Shown one piece after another: positions 7,715-16,251 of a stretch of DNA of 64,000 bases. The notes below the pieces were generated by a model. It did no database searches, was not told the DNA's origin, and saw nothing but the letters and a program-made list of their open reading frames with translations. The stretch is from Paraburkholderia phenoliruptrix (GTDB lineage: Bacteria > Pseudomonadota > Gammaproteobacteria > Burkholderiales > Burkholderiaceae): positions 310,001 to 374,000 of the forward strand of contig NZ_JAEUAV010000002.1 in the NCBI RefSeq assembly GCF_019511605.1, in the 5' to 3' direction. Each line of letters starts with the position of its first letter. The first letter of the stretch is position 1. Both the position numbers and the translations under genes were made by a program.

Positions 7715-8950
7715 TCAACCTCCGGTGTGGCCGCCGTCGTTCGGCGTGCGGTGCGATGCGCCGTGCGCGAGCCCGTCATCCGCGCGGGCGGAGGTCAGCT
7801 TGCGCGAGTTCGCATCGTTGCGAAAGACAATCGGTTGCTCGCGCGGCGCATGGGCAGCCGCGGCGGCGAGGCGCGTGACGTCGACCACCTTCTCATGCGA
7901 CGGCGACTTGTCGCACACCGGGTCTGCGTTGGCCGCGTCGCCGGTGAGCAGATACGCCTGGCAGCGGCAGCCGCCGAGGTCCCGTTCCTTTTCCTCGCAA
8001 CTGCGGCACGGCTCCTTCATCCATTGCAGACCGCGAAAGCGGTTGAATGCGTCGCTCTCGTACCAGATGTCGCGCAGCGGCGTGTCCTTCACATTCGGCA
8101 GAACCAGTCCGGGCAACGCGCGCGCTGCATGACAGGGCAGCGCGGCGCCGTCCGGCGCGACGCCGAGGAACACCGCGCCCCAGCCGTTCATGCAGCGCTT
8201 CGGGCGTCGTTCGAAATAGTCGGGCACGACAAAGAAGATCTTGCAGCGCTCGCCGTGTTCGCGGCGATAACGTTCGACGACCGCTTCGGCTTCGTCGAGC
8301 TGCTCGCGCGTCGGCATGAGTTGCGCCTGGTTGTGATGCGCCCAGCCGTAGTACTGCGTGTTGGCAAGTTCCAGATATTCGGCGCCCATGGCAAGCGCCA
8401 TGTCGATGATCTTGTCGACGTGCGGCAGGTTATAGCGGTGCAGCACGCAGTTCAGCACCATCGGAAAGCCATGCCGCTTGATGGATGCCGCGACGCGCTG
8501 TTTGAGATCGAAGGTGCGCGTGCTGCTGAGAAAGTCGTTGAGCTCCTGCGTCGAGTCCTGAAACGACAACTGGATGTGATCGAGTCCGGCCGCTTTCAGC
8601 TCGCCCAGACGCTGATCCGTGAGGCCGATTCCCGACGTGATGAGGTTCGTATAGAAGCCGAGCGCGCGTGCTTCGCGCACCAGCACTTCAAGGTCGTCGC
8701 GCATCAGCGGTTCGCCGCCCGAAAAGCCGAGTTGCGCGGCGCCGAGCGCGCGTGCTTCGCGTAGCACGCGAAGCCACTGCTCGGTGCTGAGCTCGCGGTT
8801 GTGCGCGGTGTAGTCGACCGGGTTGTAGCAGAACGCGCAATGCAGCGGGCAGCGATACGTCAGCTCCGCAAGCAGCCACAGCGGCGGCGGCACGCCCGCC
8901 GGCGCGGCTTCGCGCTGCGCACTTGCAACGGGTTGCGAGAGATCGGTCAT
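7715..8950 (-). CDS. pqqE: PQQ biosynthesis radical SAM enzyme PqqE
   Basis: Forms the Glu-Tyr carbon-carbon bond in the PqqA peptide while PqqD presents it. The 411-residue product has the radical SAM cluster C34-x3-C38-x2-C41 (RCPLHCAFC), the GGEPL motif and a SPASM-type C-terminal region with many cysteines (CHAARAL, CRSCEEKERDLGGCRC, VCDKS) for auxiliary iron-sulphur clusters. About 45 extra residues follow the last cysteine, a longer tail than is usual. The ATG is 4 bases beyond the pqqD stop. Its substrate gene pqqA is not adjacent but at 23574-23648. Confidence 0.96.
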   Translation of the reverse strand: MTDLSQPVASAQREAAPAGVPPPLWLLAELTYRCPLHCAFCYNPVDYTAHNRELSTEQWLRVLREARALGAAQLGFSGGEPLMRDDLEVLVREARALGFYTNLITSGIGLTDQRLGELKAAGLDHIQLSFQDSTQELNDFLSSTRTFDLKQRVAASIKRHGFPMVLNCVLHRYNLPHVDKIIDMALAMGAEYLELANTQYYGWAHHNQAQLMPTREQLDEAEAVVERYRREHGERCKIFFVVPDYFERRPKRCMNGWGAVFLGVAPDGAALPCHAARALPGLVLPNVKDTPLRDIWYESDAFNRFRGLQWMKEPCRSCEEKERDLGGCRCQAYLLTGDAANADPVCDKSPSHEKVVDVTRLAAAAAHAPREQPIVFRNDANSRKLTSARADDGLAHGASHRTPNDGGHTGG

Positions 8951-8954
8951 CGCG

Positions 8955-9224
8955 CTACTCCAGCCAGCCGCGCGAGTGCGCTTCGGTCACGAACGCGCGC
9001 ACTTCGGGACCAAGCCCGGTGGTGTTGAACGCCTGCTCCAGATCGGTAATCAGCGCTTGCATGTCGCGCGTGCCGTCGCAGCGTTTGAGAATCTCCGCCG
9101 CGCTCTGGTTGAGCTTCACCATTCCTTCCGGATAGAGCAGCACGTGAGCGTTTTGCGCGGGCTCCCATTGCAGCCGGAACAGCTTGTTGAGCGCGGGACG
9201 CGCGGCGTCGAGCATATCGTTCAT
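8955..9224 (-). CDS. pqqD: PqqA-binding chaperone PqqD
   Basis: An 89-residue protein of the PqqD family that binds the PqqA precursor and delivers it to PqqE. It shows the conserved start [16 protein letters not shown], then [18 protein letters not shown] with the expected winged-helix pattern, and ends in RGWLE. Its ATG overlaps the pqqC stop (ATGA at 9221-9224), which fixes the start and shows translational coupling. Length is normal for the family, and it is a separate protein, not fused to pqqC as in some methylotrophs. Confidence 0.95.
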   Translation of the reverse strand: MNDMLDAARPALNKLFRLQWEPAQNAHVLLYPEGMVKLNQSAAEILKRCDGTRDMQALITDLEQAFNTTGLGPEVRAFVTEAHSRGWLE

Positions 9225-9973
9225 TGCGGGAAAGCCTTTTCGATCGAATCCAGCATGGTCCACAGAATGTCGAGCTTGAACTGCAGAATCTCGAGCGCGC
9301 GTTCCTGCTGATCGCGCCGCGTGAAGTGATCCAGGGTGACTTCGAGGCCATGCTCCACGTCGCGCTGCGCGAGCGTGATGCGCGAGCGGAAATACGCGAG
9401 ACCGGACGCTTCGATCCACGGGTAATGTTCGGGCCAACTCGCGAGCCGGTCGCGGTGAACTTGCGGCGCAAACATTTCCGTCAGCGACGAACACACCGAC
9501 TCCTGCCACGGCGCACGGCGCGCGAAATTCACGTAGGCGTCCACGGCAAAGCGCACGCCAGGCGTCACGTGCTTGAGCGACCACAGTTCGTCGCGCGAAA
9601 GGCCGACCGCGTCGCCCAGACGCGCCCATGTTTCAATGCCGCCTTCTTCGCCGCCGTAGCCGTCGTGATCGAGAATGCGCTGCACCCAGCGGCGGCGCGT
9701 TTCGCGGTCGGGACAATTGGACAACACGGCCGCGTCTTTCAGCGGAATGTTGATCTGATAGTAGAAGCGGTTCGCGACCCAGCCGCGAATCTGCTCGCGC
9801 GAGCAGCCGCCGCTATTCATCTTCACATTGAACGGATGATGAATGTGATAGGCCGTGCCCTTCGCGCGCAATTGCGCCTCGAATTCCTCGCGTGTCCAGG
9901 CGGGCTCGGCGGTGCTCGCGCTGCTGTGCGCAGCGTGCGATGCCGTTGTTCCCAAGGTGTCTTTCGCGTTCAT
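9221..9973 (-). CDS. pqqC: Pyrroloquinoline-quinone synthase PqqC
   Basis: Cofactor-free oxidase that performs the final ring closure and oxidation to PQQ. The 250-residue product contains the family signatures [54 protein letters not shown], and the C-terminal helix of the heme-oxygenase-like fold. The ATG is preceded by a GGAG site. It is separated from pqqB by about 160 bases that contain a 14-bp repeat array, so it may be less tightly coupled to the upstream genes than the others. Confidence 0.96.
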   Translation of the reverse strand: MNAKDTLGTTASHAAHSSASTAEPAWTREEFEAQLRAKGTAYHIHHPFNVKMNSGGCSREQIRGWVANRFYYQINIPLKDAAVLSNCPDRETRRRWVQRILDHDGYGGEEGGIETWARLGDAVGLSRDELWSLKHVTPGVRFAVDAYVNFARRAPWQESVCSSLTEMFAPQVHRDRLASWPEHYPWIEASGLAYFRSRITLAQRDVEHGLEVTLDHFTRRDQQERALEILQFKLDILWTMLDSIEKAFPQ

Positions 9974-10066
9974 GCAATCTCCAGTTCTTCTGCGACTTAT
10001 TTGCGACTCATCGTCTGCGACTCATGGGCGACTCATGCGACAGCGCATGCCGCGCGGTCGCGCTTC

Positions 10067-10150
10067 AGAGTTCGAAGCTCAGAGTTCGAAGCTCAGAGTT
10101 CGAAGCTCAGAGTTCGAAGCTCAGAGTTCGAAGCTCATAGTTCGAAGCTC
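10067..10150. repeat. 14-bp minisatellite at the end of pqqB
   Basis: Six head-to-tail copies of AGAGTTCGAAGCTC: five exact copies at 10067-10136 and one with a single change at 10137-10150. The innermost copy encodes the last pqqB codons (Ser-Phe-Glu-Leu) and the others lie directly after its stop, so the array looks like a tandem duplication of the gene's own 3' end. A degenerate GCGACTCAT repeat follows at about 9991-10040. Each unit contains TTCGAA. Confidence 0.95.
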
Positions 10151-11055
10151 ATGCCGTCGTGCGCGACTTCAATGCTGTGTTCGGCAAGAATGCGCCGCTC
10201 CGGGCTGTCTTCGACCAGAATCGGGTTCGTGTTGTTGATGTGGATCAGCACCTTGCGCGTGTCGGTCGTGCCGAGCGAATCGAGCACTTCAATCATGCCA
10301 CCAGGCCCGGATTGCTGCAGATGACCCATGTCCGCCGCGGTTTTGCGCGATAGCCCGAGACGGATCATTTCGTCGGCGGTCCACAGCGTGCCGTCCACGA
10401 GCAGCAGGTCCGCTTCGCGCATTGCCGCGAGCACATGCTCTTCGATTGCGCCGAGGCCGGGCGCATAGAACATACGCTTGCCGTTCTGCTGGTTCGTGAA
10501 GACGAGCCCAATGTTGTCGCCGCGCTGCGGCGCATTGCGATGCGGCGAATAAGGCGGCGCCTTGCTGGAGAGCGGCAGCGCGTCGACGCGCACGCCCGGC
10601 AGCGCGTGGACGGCAAGCGGCGCGCCATCCAGCGCAATCCGGCGATGTTCGACGCCACAGTAGTGCGAGAGGATCGGCGCAATTGGAAAGCCAGTCGAGA
10701 GGTCTTGCCAGACGGCGTCAGTGGCGTGCAGCGGCAGCGGCGTGTCGCGCTCGCGCAGCATCAGAAGGCCGGTGACGTGGTCGATTTGCGCGTCGATCAC
10801 GAGCACCGCCGCGATGCCGCTGTCGCGCGCGCGGCGGGCCGGTTGCAGTTCCGGGTTGGCGGCGATCTGCGTAAGCAGGTCGGGTGACGCATTCACCAGC
10901 AGCCAGTCCTCGCCGTTTGCGCTGACTGCAATCGACGATTGTGTGCGGCGCTTCGCCTTCAGCGTGCCGCGCCGCACGCCGTCGCAATTGCGGCAGTTGC
11001 AGTTCCATTGCGGGAAACCCCCGCCCGCCGATGAGCCGAGTACCTTGATTTTCAT
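10135..11055 (-). CDS. pqqB: PQQ biosynthesis protein PqqB
   Basis: A 306-residue metallo-beta-lactamase-fold protein. PqqB hydroxylates the tyrosine-derived part of the crosslinked precursor. It shows the conserved metal-site motif C19-x-C21-x2-C24 (GGGFPQWNCNCRNCDG), the INASPD-like VNASPDLLTQI and the IDAQIDHVTGLL metal-binding segment. The ATG overlaps the stop of the upstream peptidase gene (11052-11055). The stop codon lies inside the 14-bp repeat array, so repeat-number change at the 3' end could alter its last residues or stop. Confidence 0.95.
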   Translation of the reverse strand: MKIKVLGSSAGGGFPQWNCNCRNCDGVRRGTLKAKRRTQSSIAVSANGEDWLLVNASPDLLTQIAANPELQPARRARDSGIAAVLVIDAQIDHVTGLLMLRERDTPLPLHATDAVWQDLSTGFPIAPILSHYCGVEHRRIALDGAPLAVHALPGVRVDALPLSSKAPPYSPHRNAPQRGDNIGLVFTNQQNGKRMFYAPGLGAIEEHVLAAMREADLLLVDGTLWTADEMIRLGLSRKTAADMGHLQQSGPGGMIEVLDSLGTTDTRKVLIHINNTNPILVEDSPERRILAEHSIEVAHDGMSFEL

Positions 11056-12098
11056 GCTGCATGGCGCAGGTTGCGCCCCTCTTCAGTGGATGTCAGGAAC
11101 AGTGTTGCAAGCGCATCGGCCACGCGCGCGTGCAAAGCCGGATCGCTCGCGAGATGACCGGCGCGCACGCACTCGACACGGGCAGCCGGAACGGCGCGCG
11201 CAAGGCGCTGCAGGTTGGCCGGCGGACACACCGGATCGCGCGAGCCATGCACGGCGGCAAGCGGCACGCCGGCCGCGGCGGCGCGCCGCGCGAGCGACAG
11301 GAGCCGCGTTTGTCCCAGCCAGCAGCGGTGCATCAGGTAATGCGACTGGATCCGGTACTTGTCCACGAGCTTGCGCGTCGCTTTACGCGAGTGTCGCGCG
11401 GGCGCGTGCGGGCGCCGCGAGCCCGCGCTCGCAAGCACGGCGTTTTCGTAGCCGCGCCAGGCGAGTGCCAGCGCGCGCTGTTGTGCGTCGCTCGCGCCGC
11501 CGTGTTGCAGCCGTGCGTGGCAGCGTGCCAGCAACGCGGCCGGCCGCGTGCAATGCGCGGCAGCGCAGAGTTTCGTCCACGCGTGCGGCGCGCGCTTGCG
11601 CGAGCCGACGAAGAGGCCGCGAACTTCGCGCATCGAGGTGAGAAAGAGGCCGCGCAGCACGACGCCGGTCACGACTTGCGGATGCTGCCCCGCATACGCG
11701 AGCGCAAGCGCCGCGCCCCACGACCCGCCGAGCACGCCCCAGCGTTCGATGCCAAGCAGTACCCGCACCGCTTCGATGTCTTCGATCAGCCGGTCTGTGC
11801 GGTTGTGGCGAATGCTGCCGCGCGGCGAAGAGCGCCCGGTTCCGCGCTGATCGATCAGAACCACTTTGAAGCGCGTGAGATCGAAGAGCCGCGTCGAGCC
11901 GGGCTGACTGCCGCTGCCGGGTCCGCCGTGCAGCACGACGACCGGCACGCCGTGCGCGGCGCCTGCAACCGTGAACGACACGCGGTGCGCGTCGCCGGTG
12001 CGCAGCGTGCGCCGGCGCGGCGTGGCCTCGCGCGGCGTTTGCGGCAGGCCGCGCGTTGCGTCGCGGCCCGAGCGGGACAGAATGCGCGCGTCTTTCAC
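11052..12098 (-). CDS. S33-family alpha/beta hydrolase (prolyl iminopeptidase-like)
   Basis: 348 residues from the GTG that overlaps the cytochrome b561 stop (GTGA at 12095-12098). An upstream ATG at 12137 is possible but less likely. It has the S33 oxyanion motif HGGPGSGS (about 57-64), the nucleophile elbow GGSWGAA with Ser126, an aspartate in HGSRDPVCPP and a histidine in RAGHLASD. The middle (about 170-255) is an Arg/Ala-rich cap domain. Known relatives remove N-terminal proline from peptides. Because it lies between fhc and pqqB with overlapping ends on both sides, it is a candidate for trimming PqqA before or after crosslinking, a job done by PqqF/PqqG-type proteases elsewhere; none of those is in this window. 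Confidence 0.8.
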   Translation of the reverse strand: MKDARILSRSGRDATRGLPQTPREATPRRRTLRTGDAHRVSFTVAGAAHGVPVVVLHGGPGSGSQPGSTRLFDLTRFKVVLIDQRGTGRSSPRGSIRHNRTDRLIEDIEAVRVLLGIERWGVLGGSWGAALALAYAGQHPQVVTGVVLRGLFLTSMREVRGLFVGSRKRAPHAWTKLCAAAHCTRPAALLARCHARLQHGGASDAQQRALALAWRGYENAVLASAGSRRPHAPARHSRKATRKLVDKYRIQSHYLMHRCWLGQTRLLSLARRAAAAGVPLAAVHGSRDPVCPPANLQRLARAVPAARVECVRAGHLASDPALHARVADALATLFLTSTEEGRNLRHAA

Positions 12099-12661
12099 GG
12101 CAGCATCCTCGCCAGCAGATTGTCGCGGTCGATCCACTGATGCTTGAGCGCGCCCGCTACGTGCAGCGCGATGAGCGCGATCAGCACATAGGCCGTCACC
12201 TCATGAATGCCGAAGAACAGTTCGCGCAGACCGGCGTCGTCCCAGCCCCACTTCGGCAGAGGCAGGCCCCAGAAGCGCGTGCCATAGCGGTTGAACGACG
12301 AGCCCAGATAGCCCGACACGGGCATGGCCACCATTGCTACGTATAAAAGGCCCTGCGTAGTGCGCGCGGCGGCGCGTTGCCACGGTCGCATCGGCGGCAG
12401 CGGCGGCCGGTGAAAGGCCGCACGCGCCGCGATGCGCAGAAGCACCAGCAGGAAAACCGTCAGTCCGATGGATTTGTGAAGGCTCAGCAGCGTGGCCTTC
12501 ACCGGCAAACCCTTCGGCAGTCCGACCATATAGAGGCCGAGCGCCAGCAGACCGATAATGCCGAACGCAATCAGCCAGTGCAGCGCGATCAACGAGCCGG
12601 CATAGCGCGGCGTGGACGTGTCGGCGCGACGCGGTGCGGAAGAAGTATGCGCGGTCGTCAT
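12095..12661 (-). CDS. Cytochrome b561 family membrane protein
   Basis: 188 residues, with four hydrophobic segments (about 23-45, 56-80, 98-120, 150-175) and paired histidines typical of diheme b561 proteins: ALHWLIAFG, LHKSIGL, FFGIHEVTAY and ALHVAGALKHQW. These proteins move electrons across or within the inner membrane. The start at ATG 12661 follows GGGGAGG. It sits between fhcC and the peptidase, 14 bases after fhcC, so it is transcribed with formyl-transfer and PQQ genes. A link to quinoprotein electron flow is an inference. Confidence 0.87.
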   Translation of the reverse strand: MTTAHTSSAPRRADTSTPRYAGSLIALHWLIAFGIIGLLALGLYMVGLPKGLPVKATLLSLHKSIGLTVFLLVLLRIAARAAFHRPPLPPMRPWQRAAARTTQGLLYVAMVAMPVSGYLGSSFNRYGTRFWGLPLPKWGWDDAGLRELFFGIHEVTAYVLIALIALHVAGALKHQWIDRDNLLARMLP

Positions 12662-12675
12662 CTCGGCCTCCCCGG

Positions 12676-13536
12676 TTAGTCCACGACTAGCAACTCGCCG
12701 CGCCCGTCGACCGCGGCGTCGCCTGTATAGCGGCGCGGCAGCGCGGCCGCGCGCCACCGTGAGAACGGCGCGATTTCGCCTTCCAGACTGCGTACCAGCA
12801 ACGACCAGAATACGTCGAAGCCGCGGCCCCCGTCGGCGAACGTTGGCGGCAGATTAGTGGGACGCTGCGCAAACAGCAGGGTTCCGCGTCTCATACCGTA
12901 TGCATAATGCGCGCCCACCTTGCCGGCAATGCCGACGGTGCCCGCCACCAGCCGCGACGCCGCGAAGTCCCCCGCATTGCCGCCCACCAGCACGAGCCCA
13001 CGGCGCATCCGGTCGGCAAGCCGCGCGCCTGTGTTGCCGTGGATGCTAAGCGTGCCGCCGCTCATGCCTTCCATGTCGCCGGCGAGCGCGCCTGCCGCGA
13101 AATCGCCGCAATTGCCCGCCACCGTGAGCCGCCCGCCGCGCATTTCGCAGGCGGTGAAGTGGCCGGCGTCGCCGTCGATACGCAAGACGCCGCCGCTCAT
13201 CTGAAAGCCGCACTGATCGCCGGCCGAGCCGCGCACGAGCAGATGCCCGCGCGTCATGCGTGCGCCGAGGCGGTCGAGCCACGGGACGGCGTCTTCTATG
13301 ACGAGCGCGGGCTCTGCGTTCAGCGCGTTAGCCGCGTCTGTCGCGCTTGCCGCTGCGTCGCCGCTGCGCGACACGTCGAATACATCGGCGACGACGCAAC
13401 GCTCGTTGCCCGCCGGCAGCACGAGGCGCTCGATGTCCGCGATCGCGAGCGTCGCGAGCGGTGCCGGCAGCAGCGCGGACGCATCGACGCGAAAACCGGG
13501 CGGCGTGCGCAGCCGCAACGTGGTGACGACGCTCAT
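12676..13536 (-). CDS. fhcC: Formyltransferase/hydrolase complex subunit C
   Basis: Part of the Fhc complex, which releases formate from formyl-H4MPT through formyl-methanofuran. The 286-residue product is a right-handed beta-helix of repeated GG-x-x-x-(V/I)-x-G-x-x-G units (for example SGGVLRIDGDAGHFTACEM, GGRLTVAGNCGDF, GGTLSIHGNTG). This is the same fold as FmdC/FwdC and the glutamate synthase alpha C-terminal domain. The ATG overlaps the fhcD stop (13533-13536). Length is close to the family norm of about 270. Confidence 0.93.
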   Translation of the reverse strand: MSVVTTLRLRTPPGFRVDASALLPAPLATLAIADIERLVLPAGNERCVVADVFDVSRSGDAAASATDAANALNAEPALVIEDAVPWLDRLGARMTRGHLLVRGSAGDQCGFQMSGGVLRIDGDAGHFTACEMRGGRLTVAGNCGDFAAGALAGDMEGMSGGTLSIHGNTGARLADRMRRGLVLVGGNAGDFAASRLVAGTVGIAGKVGAHYAYGMRRGTLLFAQRPTNLPPTFADGGRGFDVFWSLLVRSLEGEIAPFSRWRAAALPRRYTGDAAVDGRGELLVVD

Positions 13537-14549
13537 GCGCTGCTCCCGCCTAGGCCGGCCGCCAGTTGCTGGAGGTGAAAGTGATAAGGACCGAGCTTGC
13601 CGCCGTAATTGCCGGCGGAAATGCGCAGCAAGCCACCCGCGCGCCCGAGCGCCGCCGCCGCGACGATGCCCGCGGTCATTGCGGCGCCGACGTCCGCTTC
13701 GGTGAGTCCGTCAATCACGATCTCGAGCACGCAGCCCACTTCGGCGCTGAGTTCGCTGCGCGGCGAGAGGCCGGTGAGAGTGGGGCAGAACGCGTCGTTG
13801 GTGGACGCGGTGGCGCCCTTGTATTTCGAGCCGACTTTCGATCCCGAGCGCACCACGCCGCCCGGAAAAGGCATGATGACGTTCGGCAGCCGGCGCATTG
13901 CCGCCACTGCTGCTTCGGCGGCGGCGAGCGCCGCGTCCATGTCGCGCGCGAGCAGAATCAGGTTGCCGCCGCCCACCGCTTTCACCGTGGGCGCGGTTTC
14001 TTCGCAGACGAACTCGCCGTCCATCACCGGCACGCGCCAGTAGCGCGTGTCGCCAAGCATCTTCGAAATCTGCCAGCCGTCGCCGAAAAAGCGCAGGTTT
14101 TTGCCGAGCGGCGCGAGGTCCGACAGCGGCGCGCGGCTCGTTTGCGGGTCGATGCCGCGATACACGGCCGTGGTCGGACAGGTGAGCACGCATTGCCCGA
14201 CGCGCCGTTCGATCTGCTTCGCCAGTTCCTTCGACGACACCGCGAACAGCAGCACCGCGACGCCGGGCCGGCCGTCCGGCGTTTGCTCACGCTCGAGCGT
14301 GCATTCGACGCCGGCTTCGCAGCCGCAGCCGATCACCGAGGTCGCGAAGCCCGTCAGCGAGTGCGCGCCGTTCATCGCCCACGCCGGCGTATGCGCGGTG
14401 ATGACGAGGCGCGTGGCCTTCATCGGGAATGCTTCGGCGAACGTGGCGTCGATTGTGGTGCCGTTGATCTGCAGGGTGGGCGTGTCGCTCGTCGTATCCG
14501 AGCCGGCGTGCGGGGCAGCGATGTCAGCCATATGTGCCATGTGAGCCAT
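13533..14549 (-). CDS. fhcD: Formylmethanofuran:H4MPT formyltransferase (Ftr/FhcD)
   Basis: Transfers the formyl group between H4MPT and methanofuran. The 338-residue product matches archaeal Ftr from LQINGTTIDATFAEAFPMKATRLVITA onward and includes GFATSVIGCGCEAGVE, FFGDGWQISK, RYWRVPVMDGEFVCEE and SKYKGATASTNDAFCPTL. The start is ambiguous: three in-frame ATGs at 14549, 14540 and 14531 come from a 9-bp tandem repeat (reading M-A-H-M-A-H-M-A-D). The first begins one base after the fhcA stop and is used here. No strong ribosome site precedes it, which fits translational coupling. Confidence 0.95.
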   Translation of the reverse strand: MAHMAHMADIAAPHAGSDTTSDTPTLQINGTTIDATFAEAFPMKATRLVITAHTPAWAMNGAHSLTGFATSVIGCGCEAGVECTLEREQTPDGRPGVAVLLFAVSSKELAKQIERRVGQCVLTCPTTAVYRGIDPQTSRAPLSDLAPLGKNLRFFGDGWQISKMLGDTRYWRVPVMDGEFVCEETAPTVKAVGGGNLILLARDMDAALAAAEAAVAAMRRLPNVIMPFPGGVVRSGSKVGSKYKGATASTNDAFCPTLTGLSPRSELSAEVGCVLEIVIDGLTEADVGAAMTAGIVAAAALGRAGGLLRISAGNYGGKLGPYHFHLQQLAAGLGGSSA

Positions 14550-14550
14550 C

Positions 14551-16251
14551 TCAGCCGTGCGCGAAACATTCGACGGGCAGCAGCTTGCCGCCGCGGCAGC
14601 AGTGGCAGACCTCGTCGTCGCTGATCGCGGCATGCGCGAAGTTGGTAGCGAGATTTGCTTCGCTATAGGCACGCACGCGCTTTTCGATGCCGCGGTCGAA
14701 CTCGGGTGAAACGAAGTGAATGCCGCCCGTCGGCGTCGAGACGAGGGTGCCGTCGCGCGCCACCAGCTCGCCGTCCTTGAACACATAGGCGGGCGACGTG
14801 AACATCCGCTCGCGATCCGGATCGTCACGATAGACGGCGATGTCCGCCGCCGCACCCGCGCCCAGATGGCCACGGTCGCGCAGTCCGAGCAGCCGCGCCG
14901 GTCCGGCGCGCGTGATGATCGCGATCTCGTACAGCGAGAATTCGCGCGTCAATTGCGGCAATGCGCTCGCCACCTGTGCGTCGGCATGCAGCTTGGCAAG
15001 CTGCTCGTCGCGAAACGACTTGTCCATCAAGAGACGGATCAGATGCGGATAGCTCGTGAACGGACCGCCGTTCGGATGATCTGTGGTCATCGCGACGCGC
15101 CACGGGTCGTCCACCAGCAGGAAAATCTCGAGCCCGATGATCCATTGCAATGCATTTACAAAGCTCTGCTCGCGATAGCGGAACGGCACCACGCCGCAGC
15201 CCGCGTCGCATTCGATATCGCCCACCACCCACTTGTGCGGCCGCGCGAACGGCGCGTTGCGAAACTGCATCATCGTGTCGCCGGACGCGGTGACGGTCTG
15301 CCCGAAGATAATCTGGCCGACGTCGATCGACACGTTCGGCCGCGCGTTCACGGCTTCCGCGATGCGCCGCGCGCCCGACGAAAACTTGAGCGGCCCTTCA
15401 GTGCCGTAGCTGTGAAACTGGATGTGCGTGAGATGGACGGGCAAGCCGTCGGCGGCGTCCATTGTCGCGATGGTTGAATCGAGGTTGCCCGGCACGCCGA
15501 GATTGCTCGCATGCACGTGCAGCGGATGCGGCACGCGCAGCTCGGTGAGCGCGCGCGTCAGCGTGTGCAGCACTTCGCGCGGCGTGATGCCGTAATGGGC
15601 GTGCGGCTCGTCGACGTCGAGCGAGCGCTGGTTGAACTTGAACGCCGAGATGCCGCCAGGATTGACCACTTTTACGCCGAGCGCCTTGCTCGCATGAATG
15701 GTCCAGCCGACGTAGTCGCGCAGCCGCTCGAAGTCGTCGCGCGCGGCGAGCATCTGCAGGAACAGCTCGTCGTTGCCGAGCATCACGTATGCGCCGTGGT
15801 CGATGATCGGCGTGTCGCCCATTTCGAGGTGCGTATGGCGCGCGTTGGACGGCATCATCGCCGGTTCGAACGCCGCGGTGTAGCCCATTTCGGCGTAGCG
15901 GTAGCCGGTGGCGAGCGTGCCGGGCGTGCAGACGCCGCACGAAGGCAGCCGCAGATAGCGGCCGTTGGCGTCCTGCACGGATTCGTATGCCGCGTCGCGC
16001 ACTGGATCGTCGCGATGATCCTCGGGCAGTAGAAGCCGCGACAGATTGGTCTTGCCGCCGCCGATATGCGAATGCATGTCGATGCCGCCCGCCATGACGA
16101 TCATGCCGGAGGCGTCGTATTCGCAATCGGCAGGAACGTTCGCGGGCACGTCGACGATACGGCCGTCGCAAAACGCGAGGTCGCGGCGCTCGCCGTCGAC
16201 GTTGTTGGCCGGGTCGAAGACCGTGCCGCCTTTGAGCCGGATCAGCGTCAT
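14551..16251 (-). CDS. fhcA: Formyltransferase/hydrolase complex subunit A
   Basis: The amidohydrolase subunit that hydrolyses formyl-methanofuran to formate. The 566-residue product has the dinuclear metal motif DMHSHIGGGKTN, KVVNPGGISAFKF, HVHASNLG, HLTHIQFHSYG, TTDHPNGGPFTSYP and a C-terminal CHCC. The ATG overlaps the fhcB stop (16248-16251); this removes a long low-complexity extension that would read through the end of fhcB. Homologues are the FmdA/FwdA subunits of methanogens; the bacterial complex runs in the hydrolytic direction. Confidence 0.95.
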   Translation of the reverse strand: MTLIRLKGGTVFDPANNVDGERRDLAFCDGRIVDVPANVPADCEYDASGMIVMAGGIDMHSHIGGGKTNLSRLLLPEDHRDDPVRDAAYESVQDANGRYLRLPSCGVCTPGTLATGYRYAEMGYTAAFEPAMMPSNARHTHLEMGDTPIIDHGAYVMLGNDELFLQMLAARDDFERLRDYVGWTIHASKALGVKVVNPGGISAFKFNQRSLDVDEPHAHYGITPREVLHTLTRALTELRVPHPLHVHASNLGVPGNLDSTIATMDAADGLPVHLTHIQFHSYGTEGPLKFSSGARRIAEAVNARPNVSIDVGQIIFGQTVTASGDTMMQFRNAPFARPHKWVVGDIECDAGCGVVPFRYREQSFVNALQWIIGLEIFLLVDDPWRVAMTTDHPNGGPFTSYPHLIRLLMDKSFRDEQLAKLHADAQVASALPQLTREFSLYEIAIITRAGPARLLGLRDRGHLGAGAAADIAVYRDDPDRERMFTSPAYVFKDGELVARDGTLVSTPTGGIHFVSPEFDRGIEKRVRAYSEANLATNFAHAAISDDEVCHCCRGGKLLPVECFAHG

